Origin: Humulus lupulus
Lineage: Eukaryota > Streptophyta > Magnoliopsida > Rosales > Cannabaceae
Direction of reading: 5' to 3'
Assembly: GCF_963169125.1 (NCBI RefSeq)
Contig: NC_084794.1
Location: 86,969,018-87,033,017, forward strand
Length of the DNA: 64,000 bases
Position 1 is the first letter of the stretch; each line of letters opens with the position of its first letter. A program made the position numbers and the translations under genes. The notes below the pieces were generated by a model that was not told where the DNA came from, searched no databases, and saw nothing but the letters and a program-made list of their open reading frames with translations. Below are positions 47,784 to 57,049 of this stretch, piece by piece.

Positions 47784-47945
47784 TTTAACCCACAAAACCC
47801 GCCCGACCCGAACCCGGAGAATCCGTTTTTTCGAAAAAACCGACAAAATCGGGTTTAACTCGACCCGAACCCGAAAAAATCGAGTCAGATTCGGGTTTGC
47901 AATATATGTACTGTCGGGTTCGGGTGTAACCCGAAACCCGACAGA
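47784..47945. promoter_or_regulatory. hAT-1 left subterminal CCCGAA motif cluster
   Basis: Repeated ACCCGAA and its complement TTCGGGT in both orientations, for example near 47807, 47864, 47896, 47918 and 47932. The right end has an equivalent cluster at 53098-53232. In Ac and related hATs, clustered subterminal hexamers bind transposase; the same role here is inferred. Confidence 0.65.
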
Positions 47946-48057
47946 ATTTTTTTTTTTTTTAAAATAATAAATAAAAATAAATATAATCAAAATCTGAACT
48001 GAATAACAATTGAATTTAACCCTAAAAAATTTACCCGACCCCCTTTTTTTTTTGTTC

Positions 48058-49258
48058 TTCATCTTCTCCTTCGTTTCAGTCAAGCGGCAACCCAGCCCCC
48101 CAGCCTCCCTCGTCGTCCTCCTTTGGTTCAAGCTTCAGCAGAGCAGCACCATCATCATCAACATCAAGCACGGGCCACTCCCTCCCATGGCAGCCTGAGC
48201 TGAGCCTCCCTCTTGGTTCACAATTCGCACGGCAGCAACAGCAAGGAGGAGAGAAGGCCAGCCACTGCCTTGCCTGCCGCCGACCCACCCAACCCTTCGA
48301 GACGAGCCCGGAGCCTCCCTCGCCTCGCCTCCCTCAGCTCTCACGCGGAGGCACCACCGGCCACCACCAGCGGCGCAACACGCCTCGCCTCGCCTCGGTC
48401 CGGTAAGCATAGTACATAATACATTTAGTATATATATGTATATAATATATATATATATGTTAGGATAGGCTTAGGCAGTTTCGGTTATTTGTTTTAATCT
48501 ATTAATCTAATCTATTAATTTATTTGTTTTAATGGGCTGAATTTATTTGATGTCAATTAGTATTTTGCTCTATTCAATTATTAATCAGGCAATTAATCTG
48601 TTTGAATAGTTTTTTCTACAAACTAATACATTATCTGTTAAGTTGTTTTGACTAATGCCCGATGATGAAAATGTTTTGTATTGATTTATGCTTTGATTTC
48701 ATTTAAGCCTCCATCTCTCTCTGCTCCCACTCCCACTGCTCCCACCGTCTTCAGTACATATTGTCATCATCAAAACACAGTCTTTAATGCTGCTGCTGCT
48801 GTTGCTGTTTTTTGTATTATCATTATTATTATTATTATTATTATTATTTTGCTGTTGGGGCGGTGGTTTTGATGATGATGTTCTATATTTGTTGTTGGTG
48901 GTGTTTGAAGTGATGGTATTTCAACCTTGAAGATGTGATTGGGTTTTAATGAATTTTCAATTTTTCTGAAATTTATAACTATAATCTTTGAGGGCTTATA
49001 GGATGTTTACTTAATGTCCGGAGGTTTACAACATTAGGTCTCTGTGCTTTACATGTTTTTGGCTCTGTGATGGAAAAACTCAATGTTGGGAAGCAGTTTC
49101 ATGGTTTTGCATCACGAGCCTTGTTACATTTGTCACACACTCTCTTGTTGTGATGGTCAAAGTATATTTTTTTTGTGTATATCAGTGTGTGTTTTGTGTT
49201 TATAGTATCTTCTTTTGTCTAGCAATAACAATTACTTGAATTTCTATTGATTTGTTAG
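48058..49258 (+). promoter_or_regulatory. hAT-1 transposase leader with probable intron
   Basis: A GC-rich block (48070-48400) looks like 5' UTR sequence. A consensus donor CGGTAAGC (GT at 48403) and acceptor TTTGTTAG (AG at 49257-49258) would remove 856 bp and place the ATG three bases into the next exon. An (ATT)n tract at 48817-48848 lies in the intron. Not proven without transcripts. Confidence 0.45.
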
Positions 49259-49261
49259 GTA

Positions 49262-51675
49262 ATGGATATTGATGAGGTAGATGAAACTCTTCCTCCAATA
49301 GATGCTCAAGATCAACCACCTCTCACTCAAACTGAAAACCCTACTCCTCCTACTGATCAGGGTAGAAAAACTAGAGCTAGTAGAAAGAGGGTTAGACCTC
49401 CCCCCATCCCTAGTGCTAGTAGTACCGGGAAAACAAAGGGAAAAGGGTCATCTATTTGGGATCATTTTACTAAGGAAGATCCTCCTCCACCCTCGACAGA
49501 TCCTAACGAAGAGTCTCCTCCCCCCAAGTGCATATGTAATTATTGTGGGTCTGACTTCTTGTGTGACAGTAGAAAACATGGGACCAGTCATTTGTGGAAC
49601 CATTTTAAGAAAGTATGCGACCTAAGTCCGTATAAGATTGATGAGCAGAGAGAGAGACAAAAGACTTTAAGCTTTCAGAATGTAAAGGGAGGGAAAGAGG
49701 GGGAGACAAACTTAGTAGCGGTAGCTTATAACAAAGAAGCTTGTAGGGTAGCCCTCACACAATATATTGTGTTGGATGAGTTGCCATTTAGACATGTCAA
49801 GGGTGAAGGGTTCAAAAGATTTGTCAAAACACTCCAACCTCGGTTTGAGATCCCTTCTCGAATGACTGTTGCTAGAGATGTATTGAAGTTATATAAGGAG
49901 GAGAAGGCAACATTGAAAAATATTTTGAGTCGTGAGAGGATATTGATTACTACCGATACTTGGACTTCCATTCAAAATTTGAATTACATGGTCATCACTG
50001 CTCATTGGATTGATAATTCTTGGGAGTATCAGAAAATAATTATCAATTTTTGCCAAGTGGTAGATCACAAAGGGGAAACCATTGGCCATGAGATCGACTT
50101 ATGTCTTTTAGATTGGGGCATCTCTAAGTTGTTTACCATTACGGTAGAAAATGTTTCGTCTAATGATGTTGCCATTAGATACTTGAGGCAACAATTCAAG
50201 GAGAAAGAGCGAGGCCTAATTTTGGATGGAAAGTGTTTACATATGAGGTGTTGCGCTCATATTGTGAATCTAATTGTCACTGAAGGGTTGAAGGAAAAAC
50301 ATGGGTCAATTGCAGCAATTAGAAATGCTGTGAGGTTCGTTAGGTCTTCTACTGCTAGGCTAAAAAATTTTAAGGAGTGTGTCATACAGGAAAAGATTGA
50401 ATGTAAAGGACTTTTGTGTTTAGATGTCCCAACAAGATGGAACTCCACATATCTAATGCTCAATTGTGCAATGAAATTTCGGAAGGCATTTGATAGGATG
50501 AAAAGAGATGCTAATTATATGAATTATTTTGATGAGGTTGACAAAAATGGAATACCAAAGGAGGGGCCCCCCACTGTTGATGATTGGGAAAATGCTTTAG
50601 TGTTTTTGAGGTTTTTGGAGACTTTTTACGAAGTAACATTAAAGTTTAGTGGGTCTACTTATGTTACTGCTAATAAGTACTTCATTGAGATCTCCAATAT
50701 GCAACAAGAACTATGTGACTTAATAGCTGACGATGATGATAATGAGTTATTGAGGACAATGGCAATTAGCATGAAACTAAAGTATGACAAGTATTGGGGA
50801 AAACTTGATAATTGCAATGAGACACTTCTAATTGCCTTGGTCCTTGACCCAAGATACAAGCTTGACTATCTCAGTCATTGCTTTAGTGCTACTTATGATG
50901 AGATGATGTGCAAAGAGATGGTGAAAAAGGTAGAGAAGACAATGCGGACAATGTTTGATCAATATAATGAGACAGCATCAAGTCTTCATCTATCGGCATC
51001 TATGACTCAGCTACAATCAACCTCTATTGTTAGTTCTTCATCCACATTTGTCATGCCTGTTAGTGGTCGACCTAGTGCCAACAAGAAGTCACGAAATTTG
51101 CATGATGAGTTTGTGGCACGAAGATTGGAGAAGGATGATGGAGTGACAAAAAATGAGGTCGATAAATATTTCGAAGAGGAACCTGAGCGACCAACTGAGA
51201 ATTTTGATGTTTTGGGATGGTGGGCTAGTAGTGGGTGCAAGTACAAGATCTTGTCACTCATGGCTCGTGATGTGTTAGCTATACCAGTTACCACCGTTGC
51301 TTCTGAGGCGGCATTTTCTATAGGAGGTCAAATTTTAGATCCTTTTAGAAGCTCACTAAGCCCAAGGATGGTCGAAGCATTAATTTGTCTCAATAACTGG
51401 TGGAGCGGATCACATCAACCCATCATAACTCGAGAATATATGGAAGAAGAAGAAGCGCTTCAAACATCAGAGTATCTTGAGTCAGGTAGTTTAATGCATT
51501 TTAATATTTATTTTAAGTGTGTGAATGTTTTTTTATAATCTAATATTTATCTTTTATATTAAAAATATTTGTAGAGATGACCAATGATCCTACAAGTGCT
51601 GGGCCTGGGCCAGCTTCATCCTCCGTCAATTTTCAGTCTTCAGCCTCATCTGTTGCACAACAATCTACAAATTAA
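49262..51675 (+). CDS. hAT transposase (BED zinc finger, RNase-H-like core, hATC domain)
   Basis: One uninterrupted 758-codon frame from ATG 49262 to 51538. An alternative spliced end is likely: donor CAG|GTAGTT at 51485/51486, acceptor TTTGTAG ending 51574, in phase, giving a 774-residue product that ends in a Ser/Gln-rich tail with stop at 51673-51675. The N-terminus is acidic and Pro-rich, followed by a basic patch (GRKTRASRKRVR). BED zinc finger: C92/C95 and H110/H114. The catalytic core has D232 in TTDTWTS, then TVENVSSND at ~296 where the family usually has Asp, CCAHIVNLIV, and E682 in VASEAAFSIGG. The C-terminal dimerisation domain runs ~650-712 to EALICLNNWW. It cuts and rejoins the element ends. 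Codon use is AT-rich, and the frame shows no decay, unlike all neighbours. Confidence 0.92.
51486..51574 (+). other. Predicted intron near the 3' end of hAT transposase
   Basis: GT..AG, 89 bp, AT-rich. It joins TCA-G to AG-ATG in phase and adds 33 codons. Without splicing the frame continues into hydrophobic residues (FNIYFKCVNVFL) unlike the rest, which favours splicing. Confidence 0.55.
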
Positions 51676-53060
51676 AAGAATTGAAATTGCTTGTAAGAAT
51701 TTATTCATGCCTACTGACCTTTATGTTATTTATTATCCTTGATTTCTTTTCTTTACTAATTTTTCTTATTTGAATTTTGAAAGGAATGAAGGAAAGGAAA
51801 GAAGGAAAGGGCATGGACTTTTGCTGGTCATGTATTTTGAACTTTTATAGACTTAATTTAATATTTATGGTTGTAGACGACTTATGGACTATATTTTGGT
51901 TTTGTGGTTAACTAGTTATGTACTTAAGTTTATGGATTTTATCGTTGTTTATTTATGGTTGCAGTTTTTTCTTCTACTTCTTCTTCTTTTATTGGTCAAA
52001 GTTCTAGTTAGGATTAGTGTGTTCTTTTGTATTGGATTAGATTATTTTTAGTTCAGTTCTTTGTTTTTTCTTCTTTCTTTGATGATGATCATGCTTGTAG
52101 AGAGTAGAGACTGCTTACAAAAAAAGAAGAAATTGTATTATTAGGGGTGGTGGGGTGGGTTGACATGTTGTAGTAATAGTGTGTTTGATATGATCATGCT
52201 TTGTAGACTTACGAAAAAAGAAGATAGTTTTTTTTGGGGGGAAGAATGTAGTTTTTGTTAGGTTTGATATGAGTTAGCTGTGTAGTGGCTTTTATATATA
52301 TATATATATATAAATAAATCTATATAGCAAAGTTTGATATATAACACATTTCATTTGGTTATAATGATGTTATGTTTATAATTACGTTTTTGTTATTATG
52401 AGTTTGTTTGAGTTAGCATAAGGTTGTATGAAGCTTCCATTTGATTTTGTAAAGTATAGCTTTTTGTTTGTTTGTTGGATTATCTGATAAATTAAATTGG
52501 ATGCTTTGTGGTATTTTATGAAAATTAGTAGAACAAATAATAATAAAATAAAAGGCCACCATTTCTTCTAGATGAACTAAGCTATCATTATATCATATCG
52601 TACAAATTTTTCTAATAAACCAATAATGATGCTCTTTAAAAATGGTGGGAAAGGAAGACTTAAAAAACCCCAATTGGGTTTTAGAGGTTGACTTGTGTTT
52701 ATTAGTAGCTTCTTCAGCTAAGCTCAATTGAAGTTTAAGTTTGTGTCTCAAAAGGAGCAAAGATCTGTCAACTAATTTTTTTAAAATATTTTTTTATATA
52801 TTTTATGGGTCAAATTGAATTATATGTTAAAAACTAATGGATTGGCTTGTTAAAAAAATTATCAAAAAGATCTATTTTCTTTCTAAGAACTTTTTTTAGT
52901 TAAAATTTATTTATTTAAAAAAAATCTTTTTTTTTTCGTGGGGTGTGCCTATGAGATAAGATAATATTCGCGCATAGTACTACTGAAACTACCAAGAAAT
53001 GATATTTTTTAAAGAAAAAAAATAGTATTTGTGAAAAAAAAAAATGGCATTTTTGCAAAT
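51676..53060 (+). other. hAT-1 3' region, no gene
   Basis: AT-rich with a (TA)n run at 52291-52311 and long poly-A/T tracts. No frame of note is seen. Likely transposase 3' UTR and spacer. Confidence 0.5.
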
Positions 53061-53097
53061 CTGGGCTTTTCGGCCCAAAATCAGAAATAGCCCATCA

Positions 53098-53249
53098 AAC
53101 CCGAAATTACACCCGAACCCGACTGAACCCGAACCCGAAAAATCCGAAAATTTCGGATCGGTTTCGGTACCATTTTTCGTAACCCGAAACCCGCAAAACC
53201 CGAACCCGATGAACCCGAAACCCGAAAATCCGACCTGTGTGCACCCCTA
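53098..53249. promoter_or_regulatory. hAT-1 right subterminal motif cluster and terminal repeat
   Basis: Many ACCCGAA/CCCGAAA motifs in one main orientation (for example 53099, 53112, 53124, 53130, 53180, 53200, 53212), ending in the terminal repeat TGTGCACCCCTA (53238-53249). Confidence 0.7.
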
Positions 53250-53344
53250 GGTGCAGGAGCAAGCCTCACAGCTTGGCCTGCAAAAGATGGAGAGGAGAGT
53301 TCCGCCATTGTTGGAGAAGCCATTATGATTTACAAGCAATGAAA

Positions 53345-53640
53345 GGTTGAAGACGATGAAGGAGAGAGAGAGAGAGAGAGAGAGAAATCAGTTTTGTTTT
53401 TTTTTTAAATAATTTTTTTTTTATAATTTTAAATCAATTAATATTTTTTTAATAAAATATGACTTGTACCAATAGTATACTGACACGTGGCATTCGAATT
53501 ATCTCAGTCAACACTTAACGGAGTGGTAGTGACAAAATTGCCCAAATCATAACATTTGTTATTTAATCTGTCTAAAAAAAAGATGTGGTATATAAGTCTA
53601 TAAAATGGAAAACATGTGATATTTATGCCATAAATACCCC
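53345..53640 (-). repeat. PM right terminal inverted repeat
   Basis: Reverse complement of 46627-46917, with a longer (GA)n run at 53361-53385. Only ~21 bp separate it from the LHCB start codon, so no LHCB promoter came along. Confidence 0.92.
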
Positions 53641-54746
53641 TAACAATAACTATGTTAAATTTGTTGCTTCCTTTTGTTTTTCTTTGCCGGTGGTGTGGAG
53701 GAAGAAATTGTTAGATTGTAAACATCATTTAACATTCAAAACAGATTGTTTACAATCAATCCAATAATACATTTTATTTAGAGCATTGATTTAGAGTCTA
53801 GAGAGCATACCTCCCATATTGCCAATCCCTTCTTGAGCCATTTCCTCCCTTAGCAATCTTCCAACTCACCTACAAAACAAGTGCAAAATGCAAGAGGGAC
53901 CTAATGGATAGCAAACCCTTACCACAATACCACTCTACCTCAACTTTCACCCATACAACATATATATATTATGCTCTTATACCTTAAGAGGTATTAGTGG
54001 GCTAATTGGGCTCATTATATTATGAAGTGGTGAACTATAGTTTAATGGGCCAACACATAGTCATTAGGGTGCCACCATGTGCCTCTAATGCAATTAGTAA
54101 GTGTAAACCATCCCACTATGGTTATTGGTAATTAGTAGGCACTTTAGTTAATGGTTGTGGTTATGGAATAATGTCTATGATTATATTAGTCCATAACAAT
54201 AATTCTAACAGAAATTAGCTCCTAGAGCCCATGCACGCAGACAGAGGCGATGGGACAGTAGCAGTTGACGTGGCCGTCAGGCACAGGAGGGTGCATGCGG
54301 ACCCATGCGGGAATGGACGGGAACGCAGGTCGCGAGCTGGAGCAGGCAGCTTGGTCGAGTCAGGCGCTCTGGGTCGACTAGCCTTGTTGAGGACACGTGG
54401 CACGCTTAGAAGGCGTCAAGTGGCGTGTTGGGATGCTGTGGGCCGCAGGAGAAAGAGACAAAACCCAATCGGGCCTGGGCTCTTTTTGGGTCGGTTCACC
54501 TCGGGCTTGGGCCTCAGAAATATCATTTTTCATTCTTTTCTTTAATTTATATTCTTTCTTTCTTCTTTCTGTTTTTTTTTTCTTTGTTTCCAAGTACCAA
54601 AAATACCAATTAATTCCTACAAAAAAGACAAATTAAATGTTTTCATATATAAAACAAATTATATTATTTACATGAAAATATTAATTAAAAATTAATTTAT
54701 TTTGACAATTAAAATCAATAAATGTGTATTTTTTTGCCACTAATCA

Positions 54747-55670
54747 TCAATCAATTCAAATAAATATCTTTTTTTTTTCTTTATCAAAGATAATATTTCA
54801 AATAAATTTTTGAAATATTTCTCAAATATTAATGCAACATATATCAACCTGAAATTACCACAACCACATATAAAAAAAACTAAATATATATTTATATATA
54901 TATATAAAATAATGATAAAATTTTAAATAACTAAACCGAAAAGAAACAAAAATGTATGTCATCAATATTTTGTAGAAATGTCAATAATACTTAAAAATGT
55001 ACTTAATTTAATGGTTTTTCTTTTTTAATTTTTTTTAAGTTTCACATTATTTGAATTTTATTACATTTGATTATTAAAAAATAAAATAATAAACACTTTT
55101 CATATAATATTTTAAAAGAAATATATATTTTTTATAGTGAACATTTTTTATTATTAAATTCATAAATCTTTTTTAAGTGTTAGTAAGTAATTTTTAGCAA
55201 GATATATTTTTCAAATTTAATAGTTTGTAATTGATACTATATTTTTAATAATTTAATATTTAATTTTTAGTTTTATTTTTACAAAATAAATATTATATAC
55301 ACATATATAATTTATAATACAAAGCATATAATATATATTTGTATAAGATGATCTAACTACATGTTACAGTCATATTTATAAAATATATAATCAAAATAAT
55401 ATTTGAAAAGGTTATCTAAGACCATAAAAAATTACAATGGATGGAATTATTTTTCTACCCAATTTTAAATATTTGAATTAAAATTTATTAAAATGGGGTA
55501 ATGGGCATTCCAATGGAAAGTATTTCCTATGAGATTTTTCCAACGAACTAATGGAAATGAATCAATTTTTATTCCATTCAATTCCTTCAAACCAAACATT
55601 ACCTTACTTCATGTGTTGGGTGGCTTGAATCCTCATTAAAATGGAATCAAAAAGTGGATACTTTTGTTTG
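54747..55670. other. AT-rich stretch, no gene seen
   Basis: About 920 bp of AT-rich sequence with poly-T/poly-A tracts. The last part (about 55490-55670) with ATTCCATTCAATTCC-type blocks resembles the flank right of F (61763-61860) and may be a degenerate MITE split by F, but termini were not found. Confidence 0.35.
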
Positions 55671-55675
55671 CTTTG

Positions 55676-56502
55676 TGTTGTCCGTGTTTTCACAAAGTGA
55701 CACGTGGCAGTATTTGGAGAGTAATTAAGCTTCACAGATATTGGCTTAACCCTAGTGAGCTCGTTATAGCTCCTTGGAGGGCACTCCTTTTTGTCCTGAT
55801 CGTGCACCACCTTCAGAGAAGGTATCTTCGAGGAACTATGCCTCAAGGACTACAATCATGATATCTTCCCTTTCCTCTCCACCCAAGCCCTCTAGGTCCA
55901 CAAGGACCATCCTTTGGGCCTGGAGGATAGTCCTAGGTGTCAAGCAGCGATCTTGGACCACAGACAATCGTCTAACATGTTACTGTTACCCAAGTCATGG
56001 TGTCAATTCTGTACAGGCGACAAGCAGGACGTCTCATGACCCCGCCTGGCATGGGAAAACGTGCAGCTACCCCCTGACATTATCAGGGATGTGTTACCTC
56101 AAAAATTTGTGGGTTGTAACCTCATAAATTGGCCCCGTGTGATACGTCTGAGCCCACCGACTCCTTAACTATGGGAATATGCCTTTACTTGTTATTAACG
56201 TCCCATTAATGGAGAATGTCTGTATTAAATCCCCATTAAGGGAATTAATTGTCCTCAGCCATCTATAAATAGGGCTAGGGCACACATTGTAAAAGATCCC
56301 CAAATTTTTGTATTCAAAGCATTGCGAAAACGCTGTCTCACCTCCATAGAAGCTTGAACCCCTCAAGCTTCACAGATCCTAATACAAGTAACTAGTGGAC
56401 TACGATTAATTAATAACCCGGACCACGTAAAATCCCTGTGATCTACTTGCATTTTCTTTAAACTTCTAGTTAATTAGTTGGCAACGAAAAAGGCATTGAT
56501 GA
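55676..56502 (+). repeat. F 5' LTR (~827 bp)
   Basis: Matches 60938-61762. TATA CTATAAATAG at 56263-56272. The end is placed at about 56502 by alignment with the 3' LTR (GTTAATTAGTTG block), because the terminal CA is decayed. Confidence 0.82.
56263..56272 (+). promoter_or_regulatory. TATA box of F 5' LTR
   Basis: CTATAAATAG. The 3' LTR has the decayed form CTATAAGTAG at 61523-61532. Confidence 0.6.
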
Positions 56503-57049
56503 CGCTATAACGAATGTAACATCCCACCTCCCACCATCGTTGAGGGAGGAGAGCCCAGCCAACCACCTCTACCAACTAACCTAGAGGTGGCCCGTGACGA
56601 CAACTATGACGAATGTAACATCCCAAATTTGCTATAAGTCAACCTTTGAGAATATTTGGCTGATGATAAATGACCTTTCCTCGTGCACCTCCACACTCTA
56701 CGGGTTCTCGGGTGAAGGTCTGATACCAATGAGGCAGATTAAGTTTCTAATGACACTCAAAGAAGTGCCTCACCATGCCTTCAAGTACTGCAATTTCGTG
56801 GTGGTGGAATGCTCCTCCTCCTACAACACCACCCTGGGACGTCTGACCCTAGTGGAGTTTGGGCCAGTCACTTCTATTCACCACTTGTGCATGAAGTTTC
56901 CCATGAATGCAGGAATAAACACTGCCCGCAGGGACCAAAAAGAGGCATGTCAGTGTTACAATGTGTCACTGAAGCATCCAATAATGGTTGTTGAAGTAGT
57001 TGCCCCCGAGCAGCCTCCTCTAGAGAAGATGGAGGTTCAATTTGTTTAG
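56503..57049 (+). pseudogene. F leader joined to C-terminal protease fragment
   Basis: A short leader to about 56670 contains a repeated GACGAATGTAACATCCCA-type block (about 56512 and 56608). Coding starts at LYGFSGEGLIPM (about 56697) and runs through FVVVECSSSYNTTLGRLTLVEF, the C-terminal half of the protease; T1 has the equivalent at 8344-8508. The active-site half and all of gag are missing. Confidence 0.7.

Larger units (their letters stand above)
47772..53249 (+). mobile_element. hAT transposon (hAT-1), 5,478 bp, inserted in the LHCB copy
   Basis: Starts TAGGGGTGCACA and ends TGTGCACCCCTA, perfect 12-bp terminal inverted repeats. Perfect 8-bp target duplication GGTGCAGG (47764-47771, 53250-53257), as expected for the hAT superfamily. 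Subterminal zones of ~170 bp at each end are packed with ACCCGAA/TTCGGGT motifs. Inside are a GC-rich leader, a likely leader intron, one long transposase gene (49262-51675) and a long AT-rich 3' part. Structurally complete; on features it would be autonomous but for a doubtful catalytic residue. Confidence 0.95.
47058..53323 (-). pseudogene. LHCB1-type chlorophyll a/b-binding protein copy, split by hAT-1
   Basis: The source gene encodes a light-harvesting complex II protein of thylakoids. On the minus strand, ATG at 53323 starts a chloroplast transit peptide (MASPTMAELSSPSFAGQAVR). The frame reaches the hAT at 53250 and resumes at 47763 (VMGEGRITMRKAA). Family blocks follow in order: [107 protein letters not shown] and [17 protein letters not shown]. 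About 260 codons are present of the usual ~265; the last few and the native stop are missing. There are no introns and no frameshifts once the hAT and one TSD copy are set aside. In-frame stops at 47699, 47522, 47441 and 47141 (minus) make it non-functional. Confidence 0.93.
46627..53640 (-). mobile_element. Pack-MULE (PM) carrying an LHCB1 copy, interrupted by hAT-1
   Basis: A Mutator-like element bounded by GGGGTATTT at 46627 and its complement AAATACCCC ending at 53640. Perfect 9-bp target duplication TAACAATAA (46618-46626, 53641-53649). Terminal inverted repeats: 46627-46917 (291 bp) and 53345-53640 (296 bp), closely similar along their length. It has no MURA transposase. The cargo is an LHCB1-type coding sequence on the minus strand plus ~140 bp of other sequence (46918-47057). 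Without the 5,478-bp hAT and one 8-bp duplication, PM is 1,528 bp. Terminal repeats, 9-bp duplication and host-gene cargo together define a Pack-MULE. Confidence 0.92.
40228..54746 (-). mobile_element. LTR retrotransposon E (reverse), large, pol-less as seen
   Basis: Read on the minus strand: 5' LTR 54746-43406 (start TGATTAGTGGCAAAAA, end GGGCGTTAATCA), primer site TGGCGTTGTTGCCGTGG (43400-43384 region; matches the 3' end of plant tRNA-Asp apart from a few transitions), leader, one 258-codon frame, then the 3' LTR start TGATTAGTGGTCAAAA at 40675. The 3' LTR is cut after ~450 bp. The 5' LTR is about 2.1 kb after removing D and the Pack-MULE. No protease, RT or integrase is seen, so this is a deletion derivative or a non-autonomous element. 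Confidence 0.75.
43406..54746 (-). repeat. E 5' LTR, interrupted by D and the Pack-MULE
   Basis: LTR pieces are 43406-44266, 46488-46626 and 53641-54746. Removing D and PM gives a continuous ~2.1-kb LTR. A minus-strand TATA (CTATAAATAC) lies at 46520-46511, followed by pyrimidine-rich leader sequence broken by D. The piece 53770-54200 has no gene. Confidence 0.75.

Noticed and set aside
47697..48410. Several overlapping frames on both strands in the hAT left end
   Set aside because: GC-rich leader and subterminal repeat translate openly by composition; frames run across the element boundary at 47772.
49262..51538. Domesticated hAT-derived host gene (DAYSLEEPER-like)
   Set aside because: It lies inside an element with perfect terminal repeats and target duplication, so it is a resident transposase and not a domesticated gene.
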